The position numbers were made by a program, and so were the translations under genes. A DNA stretch of 64,000 nucleotides from Lonicera japonica (Eukaryota; Streptophyta; Magnoliopsida; Dipsacales; Caprifoliaceae): the NCBI GenBank assembly GCA_021464415.1, contig CM038467.1, positions 8,387,411 through 8,451,410 of the forward strand. Reading direction: 5' to 3'. Below, in pieces: positions 33,195 through 46,438 of the stretch. The stretch's first letter is position 1. Every line of letters starts with the position of its first letter. Below the pieces are notes generated by a model that was given only the letters and a program-made list of their open reading frames with translations, did no database searches and had not been told where the DNA came from.

Positions 33195-35548
33195 TGTAAC
33201 ACTCCCGCCTTAATTACCGAGATGATACCCGCAATTAAAACCTGTAGCGTTACTAACCCATCTTAAAATAGTTAAAATGAGTTTGAATATAAATAAAGAA
33301 TCCACAACCCACATACTACGAGTCAACAAGCGTAAATAAAAAAACACTTGTCAATCAACAAAATATACAGGATGATGGCTCTGTACATAAATATACATAC
33401 GTGCTTTCACCGTTATATAAAACGAGGTTTAGGTATCTTAACAAAATATACCGTGTTAAGGGATAGCCGTGGCTTCCTATGATAACACAAATATAACAAA
33501 ACATAGATGTATTAAAGCTTCTATTTCGATCCCTGTCACATCGCTTCCTTATTCTCACTGGACTCCTGAACACTTGTATTGTTTTAGAAAACGGGGTGAG
33601 CTATTTGCTCAGTAGGGTGAAGAAATAAAGAGCATTGCATCTAAAAAAATATTTGTATAACAATGCAATATCTTATCATACTTATTTGACACCACATATT
33701 AGAACCATCGTTATTAAAACAATGCATGCACGTTCTAATGCAGGTTACCTCCCGTGCCAACCATTTACTGCATAAAAGATAATTTAATCCGTGGATAAGA
33801 GAATATAGTCCATTGTCGCAAAAAATATAATACCTTCACAATGATATAAGGGAACCAACCGTTCCCATTTCACATGAACACATTGAGAATCCGAACCTTC
33901 GATAAGATAATGCCCTTCGTCGCCTCAAGAAAATGCATTGCCAACATAACAATCAAAATTGGACTACCCATCTTTAATCCGTACAAACATAGATATAAAC
34001 TGAATCCATAGTGCCTTGCCAATTGCCTAGGTTCTCGGACTTCTCACCTGTGGCTTATAAGCTGCCAAACATTGATCCCCTAATAGTTTAAGAATTTTTA
34101 ACCCAAGGGCACCGAGCCTTACTTCTTTTCCCATCTTGGCAAGCGTTATACGATGTAGAACTCCCCTCCCATTTCGTCAGGAGAACATAACGATATGACA
34201 ATAAGATCTGTTCCGAGATCACATCATTTCCAAGAATATCGCCAAGGGCTCTCCATACCATAATAAGAGAAATAATGTATTCATAAAATAAGCAAATGAG
34301 CCATATGCCATAAAAGTTTCACCGAGCTTGCCACGAGGATGTCGAACTTTCGGTTGACACAATAAGAATGCAATATATGTATTCATGCCATTCAACAAGC
34401 ATTTGAAATGATTTATGCGACGTACACTTTAATAAATCCAAACCCATATCCCATGGTGTATATATAGTTCAACAACAATCATTTTCATCATCATAAGATA
34501 TTCTTATATCCATGGAATACATCAAGTAGTTTAATAATACTAGAGTATAATAAAGTGTAGATGGTATCTATTGCTTCAAATCTCATATTTAAATCTTTGT
34601 AAATCATAAAACATGTATATATGCTAATGAAATAGGTACTTGAACAATCTATGCTATACATACTTCAAGAAACTTTAATCCATACTTCGTGATGTATACT
34701 TCATCAACACCTAAATTTTATCAACATATAATATATTTAGAAACATGCAATATATCATATGATTTCAATACCACATAAATTTAAAGTGTGTATGGCATAT
34801 ATTGCTTTAAACCATGCTTTTGGAACTTTATGCAACATTAAACATAGATTCAATAATCATGTTGTAACCTTTAAAAACAAATAGGGTTTAAACATAAATA
34901 TTTTCAACAAATATAAATCCTACTTCGGTTTTGAAATAATTATAACCCCTACCTCGAAGATTCAAGCTGAAACGAAGAGAGAAAGACGATATTCGAAACC
35001 CTGTCCGATGAAATCTTGAAATTCCTATGTCACCTCAATTCTCACGTCGTGTATAACAACTTTCCTTAATGTTGAATCGAAATTCGAAAACTCGATATCG
35101 ATGAAAATCTAGAGAGAGAAATACATAGGAGAATGATCTCTCAAAGCTGTTGGATTTTTGTTGAAAAATGGCTTAAAAACTCTCTAGAATTTCTTTTAAA
35201 CTTTTGAACTGACATATCAACAGGCACCTATTTTTTCTCAACAGGCGGTTGTCTAAATACGAAATAAATCTGTCTCGGGGTCGCTTTCCAACAGGCGCTT
35301 GTTTTTTCACAACAGGAGCCTGTTGTGTATAAAATTTTTATATCAAAATATAGCTCAATATCTAACATATGGATTTTGATTCACTTAAAAATGAGTTATA
35401 ATGAATTTTTGATGAATTGTGCAAGTTTAGTCAACGATATTGATTTATACACGAAAATCTTAAATTTTTTTCATACATAGTCACCATTTACAACAATTTT
35501 TGATACTAAGCAAGCCAAATGGAACTTGGTTACAACCCAGTGTTTACA
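33195..35548. mobile_element. Solo LTR, probable Gypsy (Tekay/Del-like)
   Basis: Starts TGTAACACTCCC and ends CCCAGTGTTTACA (TG...CA with complementary ends), with a perfect 5-bp target duplication GTAAT at 33190-33194 and 35549-35553. The ends and the GGGGTGAGCTATTTGCTCAG box near 33594 resemble LTRs of Tekay/Del-type chromoviruses, a resemblance from memory. The 2354 bp contain no gag or pol, so it is most simply a solo LTR left by LTR-LTR recombination. Confidence 0.75.
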
Positions 35549-38500
35549 GTAATAGTATCCTAAAGCCTATTTTTTTCAACTATGACATCTGTACTTGTAA
35601 TAACGTATGATAAGCATAATGATTCATTTCCATGTGGTGTCATATTTGCTCCATTTAGACGGTTCACTATTTTTAGTTTATACTAAATCAAAACATTTTT
35701 ATCTAACTTTGTTTTTTCAAAATGTTCTAAAGGAAATGTTGTAAACAAATGAGTAAAAATAGTGACCAAAGTTTGGTTATATAGATGAAAAAATAATGGT
35801 ACTTAAAAAAACCAAAAAACAAAAATTGGTTTGAAATTTAAACTTTTTACATATTTACAATTTCACCCTCAAAAGTTAACACCATATAATGATTATCCAA
35901 CAAGTGAACAAAATTATGGAAGAATATATATATATATATATAATTCAATACAAGTGACCCACACTTTTATAGTTTTTTTTTAAAAAAAATTGATAAGGTC
36001 TCGCGCAGCCGTATGAGTGATACCTGTAAATAAGAGCCGTATGAGTAAAATTTAGGCAAATGATAAGTTATCCTCTCTCTAGCATATAATGTAAGTTTGT
36101 ATAATAAGTTCCTATCTGCTGTGTGAGGGGTATGGTAAATTTGACAATGTACCATACTTACTATGGGTGCTCTTAGTAAGTCTAAAAGTACATATGCGTT
36201 TTACATTTTTTTTTAATAAAAAACAATAACATTATACTATTAAATATATACATCTAAAAGGTGGATAGGTAATAAGAAAAATGGCACCTCTTCCATTCAA
36301 GAAAGAAAAAACATAAACATCTCTCATATATTTCATAAGTCAATTAGCAACCAATTTTTCTCATGACGAACAAAAAGAACCTTCCATTTACCATACGCAT
36401 ATAGATGCTTTGAAGAGTAGCAGTGCCTACGCTATTATAGCATCCAACAAATTGAAAAACAAGGAATGCAATAAAGCAGCCATGTGTTTATGACGTTTAA
36501 GTCAAATCTCGATGCTTATTTTATAGGAATTAATTTGTTTAAAAAATTCAATAATTTGTTTACTTAATTTTTTGTAAGAAAATTGTTAGAATTTAACGTA
36601 CTATGGCTAGTTGGTTGTCCCAGTAAAAACTATAAAATGATCCTTACATAAGTTTTTTAAATAGATTCTCTCACTATAGTTTGACAGAAAAAAGGAAAAA
36701 AAACAACAACTCACTATTTAAAGAAGCTTTTTAATGTATAATAGCCAAATGGCACTGCAAGTTAATTACATCATCTGATTTAAGTTTTTGCTAATAAAAA
36801 TAACAAAACAATTATTAAAATTATCCTACCACATTTTACTTTGTTAATGATGTTTGACTTTAATGGGCCAGGTAGATATTGAGCTTTTTGTCATTTCTGT
36901 GTAGCTTACAAGTCATATATATTTGAAGGCAGTCTTGGTACTATTAATATATCGAAGGTAATAAAACATATTGTACATAGTGAACTAAAACCTTTATATT
37001 TGAGTAAGATATCTCAAATGGAATAATCAAATTAATTTGACTTCGAAGAGTCTATGTGTGATTTTTACATTAAATATATTGATTTTAACATAAAAAATTA
37101 TTATAAGCAAAACTTGCAATGTCTTGATTTTAATGAAAGGGTGTTCACTCAACTTTTTCTTTTATATTTGTAAAATGTTTTCAAGTAAAAACGTCAATAC
37201 ATAATATGGTTAGGTGTGGTCAACGGTCTTATAGTATGTTGACATCCTCCATATTCTCGTAACAAGAAAGTTTCGGGTTCAATGCACATGGACGTAGTTG
37301 TTGAATTTTTCGTTGGTCCAACCTTATATACTAATTGTATGTCCATCCTTATTGTAATGATTGTTATAATTTATAGTTTATGTGAAAAATGGTGTTTTAT
37401 GAATAAAAAATTATGTAATAAATTTATGGCTTTATATTGGACAAAAAATATAGTTAGGTGTGATAATGTTTAAGTCATATTACTTTGACTTTCCTTCTCT
37501 ATTTTTCTTTTATTATTTTGAGGTTTCTTGTATTTGAACAAAAGTCTTCACAATATATTTTAATAGCTTAGTTTCGTGATAAAATGAAATTTTTAAATCC
37601 CCTTGTCAAAAATAGAAGATGTGCATGTTTTTGTTATTTTCCCCCAAAAATTATGTGTGGAATTATTTCTTTATCATCTTATTTGAATATTTGTCTGATG
37701 TGTTACCATATAACGTGACAAATATTATTTAGACCAAGTAGATACGAAAAGCATACGTAATGTATGTGCACATTTTATTTTTATAGTATAAAATTATTAT
37801 TGGTTCAATGGTCAAAAGTAATGTTTTCAACTTTCAAGTTCGAGCCTAATTAACGACATATTTCACTCAAAGTAAAAACAATAGGCTTAAAATAGGAAAC
37901 AATAAAAAAAATGGTGTCATAACTACTTTCACCCACTTTCATTTTATAATAATAGACATTCATGCACACGCGATGCATATGTACACATGTATTTTAAGTT
38001 AAATTGAAATAAAATTAATAAATGAAAAAGAATCTTAATTGTCAAGTACTTGTTTTCTTAACCAATAAATCGGTAGTTCAAGTTCCAATTATGTTTTTTC
38101 TTTTAAAAAATAAATTAAAAAGTAAAATTTATAAATTAGTGTCATAACTTCCCTTAAGTAGGGGGTACTCTTCCCTTTCTATATTAATATAGATAGACAT
38201 AAAACACAACATGTGTCCTCATCAAATTAAACGGATATTTCTTATCCAGGCATGGATTCCCCATGACCACAATACGTCAATGCAACATATCCTAATAATT
38301 ATATTCCAAATAATGAGATATGCACTTGGATTAAATAATTTATCAATAAGCTAGTGTGTTCCAGGGCCCTAGTGTGTGATGGTATTCTTCACTAGGCTCC
38401 AATGGCCTGAAAATAGTTGATTATAGTAATTGTGATGTAGTTTTTTAGAGATAGAGAATGTGGGAGTGAGTGTTTTGTAATAAAATTTGGACTCCTCTGT

Positions 38501-38829
38501 TGTGGGTTTCCCTTTCCTATTTATATATATATGACAGGGTTACATGCTTATTAGGTCAACAATAAAATGACAATAAAGGGTATGACTTGATCTATGTTCC
38601 GAGATTACAGATGTCCAAAATCTTATTCACACTAACTGAAATAGTTATTTCCCATTACATATCCTCCAGCTTAGCTATCATGCCTTTAGTTCGATTAACA
38701 TGAAGTTGGAAATTGATTGGCCAGGGCCCCCTTTAATTGGTATATGGGTCCTGTCCACCAGTTGGCCCATTATTCGGGAAATGGGTTTGGGCCTTTTACA
38801 GAAGCCCATGTTCAAAATTATCCTTCCAC

Positions 38830-39905
38830 AATTTGAATCATTTTTACTTTAGCCCTTAAATTAAAAAAACGTCTTACTTAGGTGTTTCAACTATTAACTG
38901 CGTTTGACTTTAGCTTTTTCGTCTAATTTTTTTGTTAAGTTGGACAGAATTAAAGATATTTTTGTCATTTCAATAAACAAATTAATTTAATTAGATATTT
39001 TTAAAGTTGGTTAAAAAAAACTAACATGGATTAAAAAGTTTGGTTTTGTTAAATCCCAACTCAACATTAAATTAAAAGTCTCGTAAACAACCACCAACAA
39101 TTTAAGCTCTAATTAACGTATCTTGATAATTTAAACATGATAATGGAAAAATGACTAAACCAAATCAATGGAATTTGAAACCAAAATCTAAAACTAAATC
39201 AATGGAACAGTTGATGGAAGACTTAAAAACTCTTTCTCTTATATATACACACACACATCTCCACCTCCGGCACCACCATCTCCTTCCACCTTCAACCTTT
39301 TTCTTCTTAATTTGTGGTGGGTTTGATTTGATTTTAGTGTATGTATGATTTAGGTATATATACATGTATATATATTTTTAAAGAGATAAAGTGGATGAAA
39401 AAAGGTAAAGATGAAAGATAGAGAGAAAATTGAGAGTTAGAATGAAGGGAGCTATCATGGATGGTAGTGGAAAAGCTGTTGCTAGGTTTATGACAATGAA
39501 GTGGTCGCCAGAAGATAGTTGGCCAGAATGGTTACCGATGTGGAGGAGGTTGGGTTAGGGTTTACCGATGATGAAGAGGTGGAGGTGGTGGTGATAGAGA
39601 GGCGGGCGTAGACCCATGGTGGGGAAATTAAAGGAGGTTTCCTTTTTTTTTTTTTTTTTTTGTAATATTTTAAATATAAATATATATATATATATAATTA
39701 TTATTTTTTTAAAAAAAATATATATAAGAGTGAAATGACAAAATACTCCTAATTTCGTCCAATTTTATATACAAATTGGATGGAAGGGTCAAAGTGAAAC
39801 CCAGTCAATAGATTAAGCATTAAAGTTGAACATTTTAAAATTTAAGGACTAAAGTGTAACTAGATGAATAGTTTAGGGACATATAAAGTAGTTTACTCAT
39901 TTTCA
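38830..39905. mobile_element. Probable MULE-like element with long diverged TIRs
   Basis: Left (about 38845-39000) and right (about 39725-39890) segments are inverted relatives: ACTTTAGCCCTTAAATT on the left pairs with AATTTAAGGACTAAAGTG on the right, and ATTTTTGTCATTTCA on the left with TGAAATGACAAAATA on the right. Outer boundaries and target duplication are not resolved. The interior has a Pro/His-codon-rich stretch (39240-39300) and a T-run at 39643-39660 but no transposase. Confidence 0.5.
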
Positions 39906-41732
39906 TTTTTATTTTTATCATAATTAATGTAGAAAAATTATCGGAATGAATAAGTTATATTATATATTTAACATTGATAATCAAATATATAAATATAGGA
40001 CTCTTAATCTAAGATTAGTAAGTACTTGGTTTTGAAAACTAGAAGACCACATAAGTTTTTTCCATTTAACGAATTAACGAAATATATCAATATATATATA
40101 GAATGCCATGCATCAGAAATAATTTAATTATTTTAACTAAAGAATGAAATTTCCCTTTTGATGGGGTAAATTGTTGAATTTGTAGATTAAATTTGGTGGA
40201 GATAATCTCCATGTTGATTATATGAAGTTGACCAAATTTTAACAAAAAATTCAACCGAGAAGTAGGTAACTAAAATTCTAAAAGTTCAATGGTGAAAAAT
40301 GTATAAAATATATATCAACATTTAGTTGAAGCACTTCCTTGTTAATTTTTTTTGTGAAGTTGATTTACTCAACGCGATATCATCATTGTCAAATTTAATA
40401 CAAGAATTCAACAATTTAAAAGGAAAAGTCTGTTATTTAGTTAAATGAATAAAGCCCATTTCAAGAGTTTGGTTGTTATATATATATATAGTCGTTCTAT
40501 TCTAAAATAATAGTCCACATTTGACTTTCATATTGTTTAAGAATTATTGATTTCATCACGTAATCATGGGTTTTGGCATATTGATTGTTTATGTTTCGAA
40601 AATAAAGTTAGACTCTTACTCGGGGATATCTTGAAAAGAATGCCAAACTCTTAATTTGAAACAGATAAATTAAGTATATATTTGAGAGACTTTATTTTTG
40701 TTCCCTCAGTTGAGTAAGGAAAATATGTACGACTAGTTGTAATAAGTATAATTTTAGTAATTAACAGCACCACAATTTTTTGTTCCCATCCTTACATGCA
40801 TACATTGTGACAATTACACATCATGTTTAAATTGTAGTATATATAATGATAATGATGAGAGTTTGTGATATCCTTCTCAAATGCCACCTTAAAATATATA
40901 TATATATATACAATTTATATATAATGCATATAGTGCCATGGGTATATTGTAATATATTAATAAAACACAATAAATTGCTAAATTTGTTTATCTATATAAA
41001 CGATGGCAATGATTTGTCCTTAGTTGCTTGTCTTTTAATCTAATGGCTTATAGATGTCGTGGTACATTGGTAATTTAAACCATAATTATTGCTACTTTAT
41101 ATCTTCCATTAAATTTAAAAGTATTTCAAGAATATATAAATTATATTTTTGTATAAATAAATTAACTACTTTTTATTAATATAAAAATAACCAAATAGGA
41201 ATAATTTATTTAATTTCTTAGTTAGAAAATAAGAATATTTATTAGTATAAAATATGTTTTCTTAATTAATTTTTATTAGTAAATTATGTTTCAATATCTT
41301 AATAATTTATTTCTTCAAAATATTAACAACAAAAAATGTACCAAAATTGATTTTTTCAATTTTTATCTAGATGCAAATTGAAAAAATATGTTTCGATATC
41401 TTAATAATTTTTTCAATTAAGACAAGTGGAATGTTTATTTTTTATTTAAAATTCTTTTTAGGTTAACCTGTTTGGTCAATTCCGACACAATTTGAATATG
41501 ATGAATTTACATAAAATATAATTATAATGTGTAATTGATAGGTTTGGATTCAAATTTCCAAAACACAATTTTCACCTATAGACTCGAATTCTTTTAAATC
41601 AATGGCTCATACATATTGAATTTCGTAATAAATTTCATATGGATTATGATCTCCATTGTAAGTTAGGATTGAAATGGATTTTTATAGATCGAGACGAATA
41701 TGAGTTTTTCAATAAATACTTTATCACAAGTT

Positions 41733-42510
41733 TAGATCAGGTCCAGGCAGGCATAAATTTAACCCGTTTAATCCAATCCGATCCAAATATAAAAGTTTTT
41801 CTTTAAATACCCTTATAGTACGTATAACAATTTGTTACATGACGTGATAACACAAAACAAAATCGACACAATTTTCTTGTTGTGGGTAAAACCTTAATGG
41901 ATAATTATAAATGGGTTATAAACAAAGATTATAAGTTTTATGGTATCTTATAACTACAATGTTGCCGGATAGATTGAGTTGGAGTACATGCATAGTACAG
42001 GCTCTGCATATTGAAAATAATCAGGTTCAAGTTTTTCAAAACAAAAACTGTACAAATTTTGTGGGTTCTTTCTTAATGGTGCTTATAGTAAATTCTGGTA
42101 TAAATATTCGATGACCTACGATATTTCCCTAGTGAATTGGATTTAGGACAAGTTTTTTGGGAAAATCTCCTTAATAAGTCATGGTTCAAATGTTGTTGTT
42201 GTTGTTATTTATCTAATTCAGGTTTGCATGTTTTTAATCTGTTTGATCTGATCCAACCTAAACATAATAATTTTTCTTTAAATACATTTACAGTGGGCCT
42301 GATTATTTATTACGCACCATGGATAGTTATAAATAGATATTATATGATTTATGGTATCTTATATATAAGTGTAACGCCACTAGGTGGGTTAACTTCGATC
42401 ATCAAGTTCAGGTTACGTTTGTTGAAAACAAGCGGGTGTAGATCTCTTTGATGAATTAGATTTGTTACTGATTTTTGAAAATTAATACCGCACAAATTCA
42501 AGTCGGTAAT
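41733..42510. repeat. Diverged direct repeat, two units
   Basis: 41733-42080 and 42213-42510 share, in order: GATCAGGTC/GATCTGATCC words, TTTTTCTTTAAATAC, TTATAAAT, TATGGTATCTTATA, and AAGTTCAGGTT/CAGGTTCAAG words. The copies are diverged and offset by about 480 bp, suggesting an old tandem duplication or two insertions of one repeat family. Confidence 0.5.
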
Positions 42511-43146
42511 ACCATAAATATGGACATATCTAGTTCACTAATATATCTAAGCACTACGGGCCAATCACAACCTATGCAGGTGACTTAAATTATGAAAAAG
42601 ATATTTAAATATAATAGCTATATAATAAGGAAATGTTTTTTTTTTTTGACTAAAGAGTTTTTAAAATTCTACCTAATTAAAGGTCTAGATTTAGTTTGAT
42701 AAATTTACTTTTTCTTACACACATTTTAGACTTATGATGTGGTTTATCTCCGAGAAACATTCTCTACCTTAGATTTGTTTATTTATACTAACTTTTCACC
42801 TTTAGATTAAAATACTCCACCCACACACAATCAAAACAAACCCAATTTCTCTCTCCTTTTTTTCTTTAAACTTAAAAATATAATAACTTTTAATCAAAGT
42901 ATATATTTTTAATAAAAAATATATATTTGAAATTTACTCATGAATACATATACAATAAGAACTGTTGTTATTATAAAATTATGTATATTTTTTTTTACCT
43001 ATATAAATTAAAATTGTGGTGATTTTAAATTTATGTTACTTTCATATTATGATTTAAGTAGAAACTTCTTAAAAAAAGAATTCTCACTTTCATAACAAAT
43101 AAATTATTTTAGACTTTTTTTTTTATATAATTTTTAAATTAAAAGT

Positions 43147-43220
43147 TTGTTTGTTTGTTTGTTTTTGTTTTTGTTTTTGTTTTTGTTTTTGTTTTTGTTT
43201 TTGTTTTTGTTTTTGTTTTT
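43147..43220. repeat. (GTTTTT)n and (GTTT)n microsatellite
   Basis: A few GTTT units followed by about ten GTTTTT hexamers without interruption. Confidence 0.9.
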
Positions 43221-44195
43221 TTTAAGGTGTAATCAATATACCTCACAACAGCACTTATCCATTATCTAGCTTTACATTTTCACTTATTGTTAAATTAATT
43301 ATGTCTTCGCCATAGTATAATATAGTTTTAGTAATAATACAACCCATTATCTAACTTAGATTATGTTAATAGATATAACCAACACTAAATGTCAAATTTA
43401 ATACATTTCTTAAAAGACAACAATTCACAAACTATCGTTTTTTTTAATTAAGGGAAGTCTAAGTCTATCCCTTAATCTTATAAATAAAGAAAAACCTTCC
43501 CTTCCCACCTCATGAGTTGCCCTCAAGATAAGAGTGAAAGTTGTCTACCACTGGGCCAACCTCTCTAAAACAATTATTGTCTTCCTTTTTTTAAAAAACA
43601 TGGTATTCTCTAAAATAATAAAAAAATAAAAGTATTATTTTTAAAAAATGTTATTTTGTTAGATTATTAACGTTTTATACTTTTTATTGAAGAAATTGAA
43701 GATATTTGTATTGCAAAAAATATGATATTTTGATTTAATTTTGACCAAATAGGAACGGTCATATATCTATATTTTCTATAAACTATATCGTTCGTTTAAT
43801 ACTTTTAAATGAAAATGTTGGTTATTTAAACTTTTTCATAATTTTATTTGTAAATAATTTATTAAGTTAACTTTGCTTATATTCTATACAAAAAAGAAAA
43901 AAAAAACCTCAAGTTATCTTTAGTAGACAAGAAATAAATTAGTTTTGAAAAGTTAAATCTAAAAAGTTTTACAACCAATTTTTATGGTACAACTTGATTT
44001 AGTAAATTTGTCGGGTGTACTTTAAATTTGTTGAAAATATTGATGATTTTAGGTGTCAATTATATGGTGTACATAGTTTTAAAGATGGGGAATATAATTA
44101 TCAATCTCTCTCTGTGATGGTGGCAAGGTTATTTTTGTATAACAAAGATTTATTTTTTTGTTCATGTTTCAGTACGTAGTAGTTATACAAATTAA

Positions 44196-44227
44196 ATCGT
44201 AGTACCATCGGCACGGGCATACTCTAG
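44196..44227 (+). mobile_element. Helitron-type 3' terminus
   Basis: GTACCATCGGCAC can form an imperfect hairpin, followed by GGGCATACTCTAG and then T, matching the hairpin-CTAG-T pattern of the Helitron at 2036. A possible 5' start (A|TCTATATTTTC) is at 43766, but the pairing is weak. Confidence 0.45.
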
Positions 44228-44730
44228 TGTGTATATATATATATATACATACACATATAGACAAAAGTATGTATAAGCAGTAGTCTAAGCACAATGTCCA
44301 AAGGCATGGTTGGTCCTCCAATAGATTTTATAGGAAAATAAATCCAATGTAACGATTAAAAAATATTTTGAGTTAGTTTTTATACAGCAAGCCAGATAAT
44401 TTTATACAGCAAGCTAAATCTTTCTTCAATAGTTCAATTCATACGACCAGTTTCTATATTTTAAAATTTTTAATAAAACATTTCTTTTGCACCGAGCCTC
44501 ATCATTCCCTCTTCCGCATGTAAACTTAAAAATTAATTAAATAGTTTGAACCACTCATTTTTATTAAAATCAAAGAGAAATAAACAGATGAATAATAAAA
44601 TATAAAGTGGTTGAGAGTTATGTTTTAGTTAGGATTTTTCTTTTTGGGATTAACTCATAATCAATATCGGGATTCACAAGTAGTGTACTTTAATCCCAAG
44701 GACAGCTAAAGCTCTCAATGGGGAAAGACC

Positions 44731-44770
44731 CACACGTGACTAAGTTCATCAACACGTGACTAAGTTCATC
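44731..44770. promoter_or_regulatory. Tandem 20-bp repeat with two ACACGTGAC G-box/ABRE cores
   Basis: ACACGTGACTAAGTTCATC occurs twice, exactly 20 bp apart, placing two CACGTG cores two helical turns from each other; a third CACGTG is at about 44898. No plus-strand gene is visible nearby, so function is open. Confidence 0.4.
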
Positions 44771-45589
44771 CACTCTGCAATATTGAGGCAAATGGACTTA
44801 AGACGACCAACACACAAAAGTCTTTTTGCTCCTTTCAAAGCTTTATTTATTATTATTTTATTTGTAGTAAAATTTTAAGCTAGAGCTCTCCAAAGTCCAC
44901 GTGATTCAAAATTTCGGTAGATGGGGGAAAAAATACACATTTCATTCATTTATTAGCAAACTTGCAGTATTTTAACGAAGGAGGGGAGTAATGCTGCGAA
45001 ATCAAGTTTCAACAATTATTTTGATGTGTCAACTTTTAAAGTCTTAATCATTCATTGTGTATTTTGCGGTGTTATAAATGGTGGACGAATCAAGCCAGCC
45101 AGGCAAGTCATTACATAAATATCGCATGGCTTCTCATTGTCATAGTAAAAATTACACGAAATTACATATTAACTTTAGTTTAAGTTTCACTAATATATGT
45201 GAAGTGTGTAGTTAGTTACCATGTGTTCAAAAAATTAGGTTTAATTAGGAACTTTTCAGGTCGAGTCCCGACAGATGCAAAATATTTGGTGGCTAGCGGT
45301 TGGCACCACTCACGAAGGTAATAAAAATTGACAAATACATATATATACATATATGATAAAAATTGTGCATAAATCTAAATAAAACAAAGATTTTTTTTAG
45401 TTATCTTTTCAAAAATTACAAATTTAAACATGTATATATATATATATATATATATATTTGAGTGAAATAGAAAACCTTTATCAGTGCATTGGAGATGCTG
45501 GGGACCTTCGAATAGATTAATTGCAGTGCACGGTGATAGTGGATTAGTAGTGATCATTGTATTTCCAGATGTTTTGTCTAAATAAGGAC

Positions 45590-45950
45590 GGTGTTATTTA
45601 CACCCATGATTTCTGTTACAAATACCCCTCAATGGTAAATTTCTAATCACTAACACTTCTTACGACTCGCCTAATGAGAGGTGAGTGTAAATGCATATAC
45701 TCGCTCCACTTAAGGAGAGTTTTTTGTAATAACTCGACTAACATCAGGTAAATGAATTACTGAAATGTTTTTCAAATAAGACCCGCTTAATGAGAGGTGA
45801 GTGCACTTATATAAACTCGTCTTACATGAAGAGATATAATATCAGGCAATGAAGGGGGTGTTTGTGACAAATAAAATAGTGTTAAAACATGTTTTCAGTT
45901 AAATTTTGAAAGGGGTGTTTGTGACAGATTTAAGGGGTGTAAATAACACC
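45590..45950. mobile_element. MITE with GGTGTTATTTACACCC ends
   Basis: The left end GGTGTTATTTACACCC and the right end GGGTGTAAATAACACC are perfect inverted repeats. The similarity continues inward with gaps (TGTTACAAATACCCCT; AGGGGTGTTTGTGACA). The interior has three repeats of AATGAGAGGTGAGTG-like words. No unambiguous target duplication. Confidence 0.7.
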
Positions 45951-46438
45951 ACCCATAAATAAATGGGAAGAGAAGATGAATAATAGGTTTATGCTTTATC
46001 ATTTCATATATTTTGATATAATTAATATTGTTAGGTCACAACTTATTTATAAAGTAATGACATTCATGTGATAGAAAATAACTTTTACACTTATATATTT
46101 TCAAGTATATAATTTTGCACATAAATCCTTATATATATTCACAAAAATACCCACTTGCCGTTACTAGCATCACCCCTATCTGAGAGTTTTAGGCAATTTT
46201 GAACTTATTAAAACAAAATTAATAATCACAAGTCCCAAATTAAATACTTTTCACTAAATTACTAGAGACAATTTAAAATTTACATCATATTTAAGAGTTG
46301 AATTGGAAAATAATCTATCAGAAGAACTTCACTCAAATTTACTCTCCTACATTTTCTTTTTTGATACAGAGCGTCATTCAGAACTTTTCCTTATACAATA
46401 ATGTGGCTTTTACACAAACTTTCAACATTAACTACTAA

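Larger units (their letters stand above)
31294..36172. mobile_element. PIF/Harbinger-like element, split by a solo LTR
   Basis: Ends GAGCATCCACA and TATGGGTGCTC form inverted repeats flanked by TTA on both sides (31291-31293 and 36173-36175), the PIF/Harbinger target. Similarity extends inward (ACTCATACGA on the left; its near-complement twice on the right; ATGGAGCAAAT on both sides, inverted). Without the 2.36-kb LTR insertion it is about 2.5 kb. It contains one notable ORF (32108-32551) but no DDE transposase that I can see, so it is non-autonomous or decayed. Confidence 0.6.
36176..46438. other. 10-kb gene-free AT-rich region
   Basis: No host gene is supportable. It holds a MULE-like element (about 38830-39905), a diverged direct repeat (41733-42510), a (GTTTTT)n microsatellite, a Helitron-type 3' end (about 44196-44227), a tandem G-box repeat (44731-44770) and a MITE (45590-45950), listed separately. 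A Helitron-like 5' terminus on the minus strand (TCTATATTAATATAG after A) is at about 38193, without a convincing 3' end. Confidence 0.5.

Noticed and set aside
36600..38195. Second full Helitron on the minus strand
   Set aside because: A plausible 5' terminus is present at about 38193, but no hairpin plus CTAG end could be matched to it.
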